The position numbers and the translations under genes are program-made. DNA of 64,000 nucleotides, from positions 124,001 through 188,000 of the forward strand of contig CAVOWW010000029.1 in NCBI GenBank assembly GCA_963700255.1, read 5' to 3'. Source of the DNA: UBA10649 sp963700255. Its GTDB lineage: Bacteria > Actinomycetota > Actinomycetes > S36-B12. The notes below the pieces were generated by a model. That model made no database searches, was not told the origin of the DNA, and saw nothing but the letters and a program-made list of their open reading frames with translations. Shown piece by piece: positions 48,845 through 58,496 of the stretch. Numbering within the stretch: position 1 is the stretch's first letter; every line of letters starts with the position of its first letter.

Positions 48845-50661
48845 CTACTCGAGGATGGTGACGGTGCCGCTCGACCCGTCGACCCGGATCAGCATACCGG
48901 TCGTGATCGTCGAGGTGGCGAAGCCGGTGCCGGTCACGGCCGGCAGGCCGTACTCGCGGCAGACGATGGCCGCGTGGCTCATCATCCCGCCCGTGTCGGT
49001 GACCGTCGCCCCGATCTTGCCGAAGATCGGCGCCCAGCTGGGCGCCGTGAGCGGGGCCACGAGGATCTCGCCCTGCTGCACCTCGCCGATCTGGTCGGCG
49101 GAGAAGATCACGCGTGCCGGGCCCTCGGCCATGCCCGGCGAGGCCGCGAAGCCCTTGAGGGAGCCGTCCTCGCCCTCGCCGCCGCCGAGCCAGGCCGACG
49201 ACGCTGTCCGAGGTGATGCCCCAGAGCATGACGGTGAACGGCTCGGTGATGACCTCCGGCGGCACGCCCAGCGCGGGCGTCGGCTTCCACGCCGACAGCG
49301 CCTCGATGGATCGCCGCGACGGCGCTCGATCTCCTGGGGCCAGTACCCGGGTCCGGCCGCCGGCGCGGGCGTCGCCCACGACGCGTAGTAGTCCCACAGC
49401 GCGTCCTGGACCTCGGTGCGCTTGAGGAAGAAGATGTCGTTGGCCTCGGCCCAGAAGCCCTCCTTGACGAAGAGCTCGCCGAGCTGCCGCATCTTGCGCC
49501 AGATGACCGAGTGGCTCCAGTGCTCGACGTAGAAGTTGTGGTTCTCCACGTAGGGGAACACCACGCGGGCCAGGCCCAGCTTGCCCTGGAACGCCTCGCG
49601 GTCCGCATCGCTGGCGAGCAGCTCGGCGTACTCGTTGACGATGCGGTCGCGCTCGGCCCGGATGGCCTCCATCGGACGGGCGAGGTCGTCGCCCTCCTGG
49701 AGCTTGCCGATGTAGTTGTTGATGAAGTCGAACGGGATCCCGACGTTCTCGATCCAGATCTTGTCCGGGTGGTAGAAGCCCGACCCGGTCGAGAAGTTGA
49801 ACCACGGCTCCGCCGACTCCTGGAAGGAGGCGATCCAGGCCTCGCCCGCCGGGCTGCCCTTGAGGACCTGGCACGTCGCGTCGACGTCGCCGCCGGCGAA
49901 GGCCTCCGGCGATGCCGGTGTCGACCGCCATGCGGGCCAGGCGCTTGAGCTCCTCGTCGGGGCGGAACAGGTCGACCTCGACGCCGGCGACCATCTTCGC
50001 GATCGCGAGGTCCGGGATGCTCGGGCACGACTGCTTGCAGAAGCCGAAGAAGTCCAGGTAGGCCGCGTAGCCGAGGTTGAGGAACTCGAAGTGGTACTGC
50101 CACAGCTTCAGCGCGAGGTCGAGCAGCCGGTGGTAGTCGGCCTGGATCTTCCAGCCCGAGCCGAGGCCGGCGCCGGACTTGACGACGAGGTCGGCGTCCT
50201 CGAGCTCCGGGAAGCGCGTCGAAGTTGATGGTCTCGAGCTCCTTGACGAGGTCGCGGATCTTGATCATCCACTTGTCGTACAGGTCGTCCCAGTTCATGA
50301 AGTAGAAGCCGGCGCGATCCATGAAGTTCGCGACGCGCGCCTCGATGTCCGCCTCGGGCGCCGGCACAGGCGTGAGGTAGGCGTAGCCGTTCAGGATGCG
50401 GAAGTCGATGCCGTTCGCCGGCGGGACCTGCAGGTGCCGGGTGTTGTACTGGGAGAGCGAGGCGATCGCGAACTCGTAGAGCGTCGCGTCCCACGGCCGC
50501 AGGGCCTGCGGCCAGTGGACGCCGTCCTGGAACCAGAACATGGAGTCCTCGTACTCGCGACGCCCCTCGCTGAAGAGCGACGAGTAGGTGTACAGCTCTT
50601 TCCAGCCCTCGGCGCCCGCGGGCGTCTCGATCTCGAACGGGCTGGGGAAACGATCGGCCAT
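48845..50661 (-). CDS. PEP-synthase-like subunit with swivelling-His domain, several frameshifts
   Basis: About 605 residues. The C-terminal PEP-utilising mobile domain (last 100 residues) has GEILVAPLTAPSWAPIFGK and the phosphohistidine site TDTGGMMSHAAIVCREYG. The larger N-terminal region (FEIETPAGAEGWKELYTYSS, then FWFQDGVHWPQALRP) resembles the middle domain of rifampin phosphotransferase and phenylphosphate synthase. At least four indels (near 50,215, 49,905, 49,310 and 49,195). Together with the next gene it would form a two-protein dikinase that moves phosphate from ATP via His to an acceptor, perhaps a phenol. The ATG at 50661 has GGGAGA upstream. Confidence 0.82.
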
Positions 50662-50738
50662 GCGCTCTCCCTCTCGGTGGTCCTGCTCGAGTCGGTGGGC
50701 CGCATCCTGTGGATCCGGCCCGTTGGAGTTGCGGTTTC

Positions 50739-51820
50739 TCAGTTCTTCTTGGCGTTCAGCGGTGACATGAGCGTGGAGACGATGCTGCTCATGAAGTCAC
50801 CCGCCCGTGGCCGCGGCGCCTGCGCGGCGTCCTTCTTGCTCCAGAAGGTCTCGGGCCGTGCCTGCAGCAGGATGACGTTCTCGCCCTCGGGCAGGTCCCA
50901 GTCGACGGCCCACTCGATGTCCTGCGGAGTCCCGTAGTGCCGCTCGGCGGTCCGGGCGAGCCTGCGCGATCGTCTTGATCTGGGCATCGGTCAGGCACGG
51001 GGCCGTCGCACGCTCCGGATCGACCTCCACCTTCTCGACGGTGTCGTGGTCGGTGAGCCGGTACTCGTGCTCCTTGTTCGAGACCGCGCGGCGGCTGATC
51101 TCGTAGCAGCACCTTGTCGACCAGGTAGTTGTCCGGCGTGACCTCGCCCGGAGACGACGCCCTCGCCGAAGCCCCAGGCCGCATCGATCGCGACCGCCGA
51201 CCGGTCGCCGTTCTCCGGGTTCAGGGTGAAGGCGACGCCGGCCGCGATGGGCCGCACCATCTTCTGGACGACCACGCTCATCTCCACCGTGCGGTGGTCG
51301 TAGCCCATCTCGACGCGGTAGCAGGTGGCGCGGTCGGTGAACAGGCTCGCCCAGCAGCGACGGACGGCATCGACCACCTCGTCGGCACCGCGCACCCACA
51401 GGTAGGTGTCGTGCTCGCCGGCGAAGGAGGCATCCGGGGAGTCCTCGCTGGTCGCCGACGAGCGGACCGCCACGGGCACGTCCTCCATGCCCCGACCGGC
51501 GGCTCAGCTCGGGGTACGCGATGCCGCAGCGACTTCTCCACCTCGGCGTCCATCGGCATCGTCCGGATCACGTCGCGGATGGACCCGCAGCGCTCAGTGA
51601 CCATCGCCATGTCGTTGACGTCGAGTCCGTAGAGGAGTCGCGCGAGGCTGGTGTCGAGGTCGGCAGCGTCACGGCAGGTGCGGAAGGCCTCGGTCGTGAG
51701 CGCGAAGCCGGGCGGCACCGGAAGACCGGCCCCGGTCATCTCGCCGAGGCTGGCCGCCTTGCCCCCCACCTCGGGCTTCATGCCCTCCCAGTAGCTCTCG
51801 AACCACATCACGTTGGTCAT
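50739..51820 (-). CDS. PEP-synthase-like ATP-binding subunit, several frameshifts
   Basis: About 360 residues corresponding to the ATP-binding half of PEP synthase (PPDK_N). Motifs in order: VGGKAASLGEMTGAGLPVPP, VAVRSSATSEDSPDASFAGE, AAGVAFTLNPENG, AAWGFGEGVVSG, WDLPEGENVILLQARPET. Indels near 51,500, 51,150, 51,105 and 50,960. The start ATG at 51820 overlaps the histidine phosphatase stop (ATGA). A free-standing half like this matches PpsB of phenylphosphate synthase and the Corynebacterium glutamicum CreHI system. Confidence 0.85.
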
Positions 51821-52957
51821 GCATGCTCCTCACGAAGGGATGACGGCAGGGCGCGGCCGGACAGGCCCTCCCACCAGTCGGGCAGGTCCTGGAGCCGAGG
51901 CACCTGGACCTCGGACACGCGGTTGCGGTAGGCGATGAAGGCCCCCGCGTCGCCCTCGAGGAGCTTCACGATGACCTCCTCGGTGTTGTAGGGCTCGCCC
52001 GGGTCGTAGCCGTGCGCAGCCATGGCGAAGACGCGGATCGGGCCGGAGTGCGTGGCCACGATGATGCGGTCGCCCGGGGTCTCCGCCTTGATCCGCTGGA
52101 TGCCGGCCCAGAACCGGCGGACCGTCGCCGACGGGGGCTCGAAGTTCAGCATCGGGATCTGCGTCCAGTAGGTGATCGGGTCGCCGCCGCCCTGCTGGGT
52201 GCGCCAGAAGCGGTCGACCTCGACCAGCCACAGGGGCCGGTCGCCGAGCGCCACCCGCTCGTACTTCTCCATCTCCTTCTGGTACAGCCGGAAGGCACCG
52301 GTCACGTCGCGCAGGCCCTCGGGGGTCCAGACCTGGAAGTTGCGGAACTCCTCCATGCCGTCGACCTCGGAGATCTCGGCGGTGCGGTTCCACATCGTCA
52401 TGCCGTCGAGCAGGCCCTTGCGGATGTGCTCGGCCGTCTGGCGGGCGCGGTTGGTGTCGGCGCAGACGATGCGGACGCGCTCCCCCTCCCGGATGCCCTT
52501 GCTGATGTCGAAGCCCCGGCGGTGGGCCTGCCAGCTGCCCAGCGGCGTGAGCCCGCTCTCGGTCGAGTACCCCTGGGTCTCGCCGTGCCGGATGATGTGG
52601 ACCTGCGTGACCGTGCGCGGCCCCGCTGCGACCTCGTCCCCCGGCACGATCTCCTTGGACTTGGTGATGAGGGCCTTGGCCTGGGTGACCCCGAGGTCGC
52701 GTCCCTCCCACTCCGGCACCGGGGCCTCAGCGCCGTGGCACCGCTCTTCCGGTCGCGGAAGCGCCGCAGGTACATCGGCACGCTCGCGCCGTCGTCCCCT
52801 CCTCGGTCGCCCGGTCGGCCACCTCGTGCGGCTTTCCGCCCCGGCCCTCGCGATCGAGGTACTTCTGGAGGTACGCGGGCGCATCCGTGCGCTCGGTGCG
52901 CGGCAGGGCCACGCTCTCGATCGCCGGTTCGCGAACGTCTGACGTCGTCACCGTCAC
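51817..52957 (-). CDS. Histidine phosphatase family protein, frameshifted
   Basis: About 380 residues. A charged N-terminus with DAPAYLQKYLDREGRGGKPH leads into a phosphoglycerate-mutase-like domain from about residue 120. The catalytic phosphohistidine motif is VHIIRHGETQGYSTES, the second His is in VATHSGPIRVFAM, and an acidic segment DGMEEFRNFQVWTPEG lies between. Indels near 52,795 and 52,735 break the front part. Inside an operon with a phosphotransferase it is probably the phosphatase acting on the phosphorylated intermediate or on the enzyme's phosphohistidine (inference). GTG start 3 nt after the dioxygenase stop. Confidence 0.8.
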
Positions 52958-52960
52958 CCC

Positions 52961-53515
52961 TTAGCTGTGGACCGTGAGGAATCGCTGGTTGACGACCCCG
53001 TCGTAGTAGAAGATCGCCCGGCCCATCTCGGACTCCGTCCAGGTCACCGCGGGCTCGTCCGGGTCGACCATGTAGCCGCCCGTGAAACCTCATTGCGGTT
53101 ACCGGCCGGTCGAAGAAGAATGAGAGAGGCAGTGGCCGCGCGTCGCCCCGTGCCGCGTCGGGTTCGTCTCGATGCGAACGCCGTGGTAGGCGAGCGTGTC
53201 AGCCGTGTCGCGGATGGCGTTCCAGTCGTCGACCCACCACGCGAAGTGATGCAGCCCGCGATCCTGGCCCGTCACCAGCGCGATGTCATGGCTGGCGTGG
53301 GACACCTCGAGCCAGGGTGACCTGGAAGCCGGTCCTCTCCCACGATCTGCTCCGTCAGATGGAACCCGAGCACGTCGATGAGGAACCGGGTGTTCAGGCT
53401 GACGTCCTCGCAGGTGAGGAAGATGTGGTCGATCCTCGGCGGCGCGAAGCCGACCAGCCCCATCGGACGCGGCGGCGGATTGGTGTTGGGCAGCAGGTTG
53501 CCCACCTGCTCCATC
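52961..53515 (-). CDS. Extradiol ring-cleavage dioxygenase (VOC fold), 5' end lost at the junction
   Basis: Only the C-terminal catalytic domain remains, about 180 residues. Metal ligands are in RIDHIFLTCEDVSLNTRF (His), GLHHFAWWVDDW (His) and RNEVFTGGYMVDPDEP (Glu), the pattern of catechol 2,3-dioxygenases. Indels near 53,310 and 53,095. The N-terminal domain of about 140 residues expected in the family is missing because the sequence changes to flagellar DNA near 53,515. It is the furthest-upstream gene of the catabolic operon that can be seen. Confidence 0.82.
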
Positions 53516-53530
53516 CCGTGGACGGCTCGT
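53505..53530. other. Probable chimeric junction between two genomes
   Basis: To the left, the minus strand encodes the dioxygenase, which loses its N-terminal domain here. To the right, the plus strand at once encodes the membrane helix of FliO. Both genes are cut by the same point, and all genes on the two sides belong to different phyla by content. The exact base cannot be fixed by eye. Confidence 0.75.
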
Positions 53531-54038
53531 CGGTCTTGGGCGTGATGGCCGCGTTGGGGGTTGTGCTGGGGCTGTTTTTCGCCGTGGCCTGGCTCATGCG
53601 GCGAAGCACGCCGGGCAACTACGGAGTGCTGCCCTCGGAGGTGGTCGAGGTGCTCGGCCGCTTGCCGCTGGCCTCGCGGCAGCAGGTGCATTTGATTCGC
53701 GTGGGCAACAAGCTGGTGCTGATCTGCGCCACGCCGGCCGGCGTCGAATCGCTCACCGAGGTGACCGAGCCGGAGGAGGTTGCGCGGCTGGCGGGGTTGT
53801 GCCGGCAGTCGCCAGTCGCGGCGGCTCGGCGGCGGGCTTCCGGCAGCTCTTCCAGCAGTTCACCCGCGAGCACGAGGGTTTGCAGACCTCGCGCGGCGAG
53901 TCGTCGCGGCGGGCGAGGGAATCGGCAAGGGAGGGACGCCGCGATGGCACCGTAATCCGCGGAAGAACGACGCCGGCCCGCACCCTCGTGGCGTGCGGCG
54001 TGGACGCGATGGCGCGAAAGCCGCACGCGGCGCAGTGA
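53520..54038 (+). CDS. fliO: Flagellar biosynthesis protein FliO, 5' end lost, one frameshift
   Basis: FliO helps assemble the FliP core of the flagellar export gate. The visible part starts at the membrane helix VLGVMAALGVVLGLFFAVAW, then the FliO domain with VVEVLGRLPLASRQQVHLIR and GNKLVLICATPAGVESLTEV. After LCRQ an indel near 53,815 shifts the frame to a basic tail (GFRQLFQQFTREHEGLQTSR) ending at 54038. The N-terminus is missing at the junction. Its end overlaps the fliP start by one base (TGATG). Confidence 0.78.
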   Translation, partial: GRLVGLGRDGRVGGCAGAVFRRGLAHAAKHAGQLRSAALGGGRGARPLAAGLAAAGAFDSRGQQAGADLRHAGRRRIAHRGDRAGGGCAAGGVVPAVASRGGSAAGFRQLFQQFTREHEGLQTSRGESSRRARESAREGRRDGTVIRGRTTPARTLVACGVDAMARKPHAAQ

Positions 54039-54930
54039 TGGCGGCCGCGGCGCTTTTGATGGGTCTGCTTTCGTTCCTCGCCCCGGCCGTGGCCCAGAAC
54101 CGCGGCGGCGCCCCGCCGGCCGCCGCCGGCAACACCGGCGCGTCGGCCGAGTCTTCCACAACCACGGCGCAGCCGGGCGCCGGTCCGTTGACGGCCAAGC
54201 TGCCCGACGGACTCGCGGCCGGCCCAAAGCACTGGACCAGTCCCGAGGGCCTGAGTTCCACGATCCAGGTGATGCTGCTGTTGACGGTGCTGAGCCTGGC
54301 CCCGGCCATCCTGCTGATGACCACCTGTTTCGTGCGGATCGTCGTGGTGCTGGGCCTGCTGCGCCAGGCGATCGGCACGCAGCAGCTGCCGCCCAGCCAG
54401 GTGATCACCTCGCTGGCGCTGTTCATGACGCTGCTGGTCATGGCGCCCGGTGTGGAAGCAGGTCTACGACGAGGCGATCGTGCCCTACACGCAGCAGCAG
54501 ATCGGCCTGGACGCAGGCGTGGACGACGGGCGTGGCGCCCGATCCGCGGCTTCATGGTCATGCAGATCGAGCGGACCGGCAACAGCGACGACGTGTGGCT
54601 GTTCCTCGAGCTACCTGCCCGACCAGCCCACGCCCGACCAGCTACGACGACGTGCCGCTGCAGGCCCTGCTGCCGGCGTTCATGCTCAGCGAACTGAAGA
54701 CGGCGTTCCTCATCGGCTTTCAGATCTATCTGCCGTTCCTGATCCTCGACATGGTGGTGGCCAGCGTGATGGTGTCGATGGGCATGCTGATGCTGCCGCC
54801 GGTGCTGATCTCGCTGCCGTTCAAGCTGCTGTTGTTCGTGCTGCTCGACGGCTGGCACCTGGTCGTCGGCATGCTGATGGAGAGTTTTCAACGCGTTTAC
54901 GTAGCGGGGATTAGGCGGATTGGCGATTAG
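54038..54930 (+). CDS. fliP: Flagellar export gate protein FliP, several frameshifts
   Basis: FliP is the main ring component of the type III export gate in the flagellar basal body. It has a signal peptide (MAAAALLMGLLSFLAPAVAQ), a Pro/Ala-rich linker, then STIQVMLLLTVLSLAPAILL and MTTCFVRIVVVLGLLRQAIG, the classic FliP block. The end reads FLILDMVVASVMVSMGMLML and PFKLLLFVLLDGWHLVVGML. Indels near 54,455, 54,525, 54,610 and 54,640 break the periplasmic loop. It is about 297 residues, as expected. Confidence 0.9.
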
Positions 54931-55020
54931 AGACGATGAGGATTTCGTTGCTGACCCTGGTCGCAGAATCGCTGCTCGCTCATTCCCTGACCTCATGCGC
55001 CCCTGATCTCCGCTAACGAC

Positions 55021-55284
55021 ATGGACTCCAACACGCCATCGACCTGGGCCGCGAGGCCATCTGGACCACGCTGCTGGTCTTCGCCGGTGCTGGTGGCCGG
55101 GATGATCGTCGGCCTGGTGATCGGCCTGCTGCAGGCCCTGACGCAGATCCAGGAGCAGACCGTGGCCTTCGTGCCCAAGATCGTGGCCATGATCCTGGTC
55201 CTGAGCCTGACGCTCCCCTGGCTGATCACCCAGATGCTCCAGTACTCCAGCGACCTGATCGGCGGCATTCCGGGAAGTCTGTGA
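55021..55284 (+). CDS. fliQ: Flagellar export gate protein FliQ
   Basis: An 88-residue FliQ with two membrane helices: VLVAGMIVGLVIGLLQALTQ and VAMILVLSLTLPWLITQMLQ, joined by IQEQTVAFVPKI, the family hallmark. Two compensating indels garble residues 6-22. The other frame gives AIDLGREAIWTTLLVFA, as expected for FliQ. It lies 90 bp after fliP in the same direction. Confidence 0.88.
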   Translation: MDSNTPSTWAARPSGPRCWSSPVLVAGMIVGLVIGLLQALTQIQEQTVAFVPKIVAMILVLSLTLPWLITQMLQYSSDLIGGIPGSL

Positions 55285-55398
55285 GGACGGATGCTAGGAG
55301 TCAGGAGACGGACAGTCAGAGGAAGGCCTACGACTGAGGCCTTGCGACCATGAGCTCATCAAGATCCATCATCACTTCATCCTGCTCCCACAACCTCC

Positions 55399-56210
55399 AT
55401 GGACTGGCTCCACCAGCTCGACTCAGCAGCTTTCTCCTGTTCACCCTGGTGCTGACGCGGGTGAGCGGGCTGATGATGACCGCGCCGATCTACGGCACGA
55501 CGGACGTGCCGATGCAGGTCCGGGCGCTGCTGGCCTTCGCCTGGCGCTGCTGCTCATGCCGACCCAATGGCACGTGCGCGATCGACGACCCGCACAACCT
55601 GCTCAATTACCTGGTGCTCGTCGGCAGCGAGACTGGTGGTCGGGCTCATGCCTGGGCTGGGCATCATGATCCTCTTCTCCGGCATCGAGATGGCCGGGCA
55701 GATGATCGGCCAGGTCGAGCGGGCTGATGATGGCCGAGGTCTTCGACCCGACCACCGGCAACAACTGCTCGGTCTTTTCCCGCGTTGCTGTTCCTGGTGA
55801 CGCTGGCGGTGTTCGTGTGCATCGGCGGGCACCGCATGGTCATGGCCGGGCTGCTGGACACGTTTCAGGCCATCCCGCCGGGCAGTGGCGGTTCACGCCG
55901 GCTCGCTGACCGACGCCTTCGTGACGCTGGTCGCCCAGAGCTTTCGTCTGGGCCTCCGCGCCGCCGCCCCGGTCATGGCGGCCGCTGTCTGCTGGCCACC
56001 CTGGTGCTGGGCCTGATCGGCCGCACGCTGCCGCAATTGAACGTGCTGGTGCTCGGCTTCGGACTGAACTCGATGCTGACCTTCGGGGTCCTCGGCGTTC
56101 ACCCTCGGCGCGGCCGTCTGGGTCGTTCCAGGACCAGGTCGAGCCGGCGCTGGAGACTGCTGCTGCGAAGCCCTCGACAGCGAGCCAGGCATGGCGCAGG
56201 TACGCAATGA
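55399..56210 (+). CDS. fliR: Flagellar export gate protein FliR, several frameshifts
   Basis: About 270 residues with six or more membrane helices. Starts MDWLHQLDSAAFLLFTLVLT after one correction; RVSGLMMTAPIYGTTDVPMQ, then GIMILFSGIEMAGQMIGQV, then GLNSMLTFGVLGV are FliR features. At least five indels (near 55,430, 55,550, 55,635, 55,720, 55,790 and others). The exact stop is uncertain: TGA at 56208-56210 or TAG at 56224. It follows fliQ as in most flagellar operons. Confidence 0.85.
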
Positions 56211-56309
56211 GATGTCAGTGAGTTAGGAGTAAGGAGCCTGAAAGTGAGCGAAACTGCAATCTTCCTCCTTCATCCTTCCGCCTTCATGCCTTCCTGCCTA
56301 TCGCCGCTG

Positions 56310-57413
56310 ATGGCCGAGCAAGACGGCGACAAGAACGCAGGAACCAACCCCGCATCGCCGGCAGCAGGCCCGCGAGGAGGGGCAAGTTGTCGCAGAGCCA
56401 GGACCTGGCCTCGGCGGTGCTGCTGCTGGCGGGCGTGCTGGTGCTGATGATGCTCGGCGGCGCGCTGGTGCGAGTTTCTCGGCGCACTACGCCCAGCGGC
56501 AGCTCGGCGGCGAGGCCTGGCTGTCGGCCGACCCGAGCTTCGTCGTCGTCCGAGTGCAACGGCGCGCTGCGGTCGAGCTGGGCGCGGTACCTGCTGCCGA
56601 TCCTCGGCCTGCTGCTGGTCGCGGCCGTGGTGGTCCACCTGGTCCAGGTCGGCTTCCTCTTCCTGCCCGAAAGCTCGGCCCGACCTCACGCGGCTCGACC
56701 CGCTCAAGGGACTGGGCCGCATCTTCTCGCTGGCCAACGTGGTGCGGCTGGGCTTCGGGCTGTTCAAGATCGCGCATGATCGCCGCGGTGGCCGGCGTCT
56801 GCCTTGTACAACGAGCGCGACGACGATCCTGGGCTGACGGGCCATGAGCGTGCCGGAGATCGCCCCGTACCTGGCGCAGACGCTCTTGTGGACCACGATC
56901 AAGATCGGCGTGGCGCTGCTGGTGCTGGCCATTCTGGACTACGGCTTCCAGTGGTGGAAGCACGAGCAGGACCTGCGGATGACGCCGCAGGAGGTCCGCG
57001 AGGAGATGAAGAACCTCGAGGGCGACCCGCAGATCGCCGCCCGGCGCGAGCAGGTGCAGCGGCAGTTGGCGCATGAACCGGCTGTCGGCAGCCGGTGCCC
57101 AAGGCCGACGTGGTGGTCACCAACCCCACCGAACTGGCCGTGGCCATCCAGTACGATCCGGAGACGATGGCCGCGCCGATCGTGGTGGCCAAGGGGGCCG
57201 GCGTGCTGGCCCAGCGGATCCGCCAGCTGGCCCTGGAGCACGGCATCCCGATCGTCGAGAAGAAGCCGCTGGCCCAGGCCCTCTACCGCGAAGTCGACGT
57301 CGACCAGCCCGATCCCGCACGACAAGTACGCCGCCGTGGCCGAAGTGCTGGCGTACGTCTATCAGCTCAAGGGCAAGAAGATCCGCCAGCCGCCGGGAAC
57401 GCAAGCGGCGTGA
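56310..57413 (+). CDS. flhB: Flagellar export switch protein FlhB, several frameshifts
   Basis: FlhB sets substrate specificity of flagellar export. It starts MAEQDGDK, then (after correction) EPTPHRRQQAREEGQVAQSQ, the usual FlhB opening, and four membrane helices. The cytoplasmic domain reads RMTPQEVREEMKNLEGDPQI, then KADVVVTNPTELAVAIQYDP and YAAVAEVLAYVYQLKGKKIR. The autocleavage site is NPTE instead of the usual NPTH. Indels at about 56,330, 56,475, 56,690, 56,775, 56,810, 57,075 and 57,310. It closes the fliO-flhB run. Confidence 0.88.
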
Positions 57414-57428
57414 CACGGCGAGGGGACG

Positions 57429-58496
57429 CTATTTCGCCGCCGCCGGTGTTTCGATGCGTAGTTCGTTGCGGACCGATTCCACTCCCGGCTCCATTCTGGC
57501 GGCGGCCTCGGCCACGGCGCGGTCGTGCTCGCTGGCCACGCGGCCGCGCAGCACCATGGTGCCGCCCTCGACGGTGGCGCGGATCATGTTCGGCCGGGCG
57601 GGTCGGACGTTGCGCAGGGTCGACTCGACCGCCGCGCCCGCCGGGTCGGCCGCTGCGCCGCGGCTCGATACCACCCGCGCCGAGCGCGACATCGAGCGGC
57701 TGGTGATGATCACGCCCCGGTTGGCCGGCGCCGGAATCGGCCGCGGCGCCGCTTGCCCTCGCTGTCCGCCAACTGCACGCGCGGCGGACGCGGCTCGCCC
57801 GTCGTATACGGACTGCGCAACCATTCGTCGCTCTGTACTGCCCCTCGCCCTGGCAGCCGTGGCTGCCCCGGTTGCGATCGCTCTGTCACTGGCCTCGTGG
57901 CTGGTTGTATTGCTCCCGGCTGGTTCGCTCTGGGCAGCTCGGGTCTTGGCGTTTCGGGCTTCGGCGCCGGCGGCGGTTCGACCGGCTCGGGGCGCCAAGC
58001 GGTTCGCTGAGCACTTCGAATTCCTCGACCGATTGCGCAGCGGCAAATCGCCGCCAAACGCCGGCAAACCGGACGGACCGGCGGTAATGTCTTGCACCGG
58101 GATCGGGTCGGGCGGGCGGCGGTACGCATCGGCCACGCCCGCTGGGACCGCGCTGTCGCGCAGCCACGCCGGGGGCACGGGCACGGTCTGGTTGAGCCGG
58201 TCGCTGGTCGGCAGGCGGTTTCCGCGGAAGAGCGACCCCTCGGGCCGGCCGATTCCATAGAACTCGCCCGACGGTCCGCGAATTATCCCGCTGCTGGATT
58301 GGCTCGGCCGTGGCCGCAGCGGCTCGCCGATCACCCGCGGTCCGAACATGCCGCGGACAACCGTGCCGGAATCGCCGGTCTGCGCCGATGCCCGCCCAAC
58401 CAGGCAGCTCAGCAAGACCGCAATCCCCGCTACGCATGCCAGCGGGGCCAGGGACGCCAGGGGTGACAGCCTTCCAACTCGTACGGCGCAGTCCAT
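57429..58496 (-). CDS. Secreted BON-domain protein
   Basis: A 355-residue protein with an N-terminal signal peptide (LAPLACVAGIAVLLSCLVGR, then ASAQ), a long Pro/Arg/Ala-rich low-complexity middle and a C-terminal BON domain of about 60 residues, ANMIRATV-like strand then VLRGRVASEHDRAVAEAAAR and VESVRNELRIE. BON domains bind phospholipid or link envelope proteins. It converges with flhB, 15 bp away. Frame integrity in the low-complexity part is uncertain. Confidence 0.7.
   Translation of the reverse strand: MDCAVRVGRLSPLASLAPLACVAGIAVLLSCLVGRASAQTGDSGTVVRGMFGPRVIGEPLRPRPSQSSSGIIRGPSGEFYGIGRPEGSLFRGNRLPTSDRLNQTVPVPPAWLRDSAVPAGVADAYRRPPDPIPVQDITAGPSGLPAFGGDLPLRNRSRNSKCSANRLAPRAGRTAAGAEARNAKTRAAQSEPAGSNTTSHEASDRAIATGAATAARARGSTERRMVAQSVYDGRAASAARAVGGQRGQAAPRPIPAPANRGVIITSRSMSRSARVVSSRGAAADPAGAAVESTLRNVRPARPNMIRATVEGGTMVLRGRVASEHDRAVAEAAARMEPGVESVRNELRIETPAAAK

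Noticed and set aside
53520..57413. Recent horizontal transfer of flagellar genes into the actinobacterium
   Set aside because: Both flanking genes are truncated at the junction and all following genes and repeats are also foreign, so a contig chimera is more likely.
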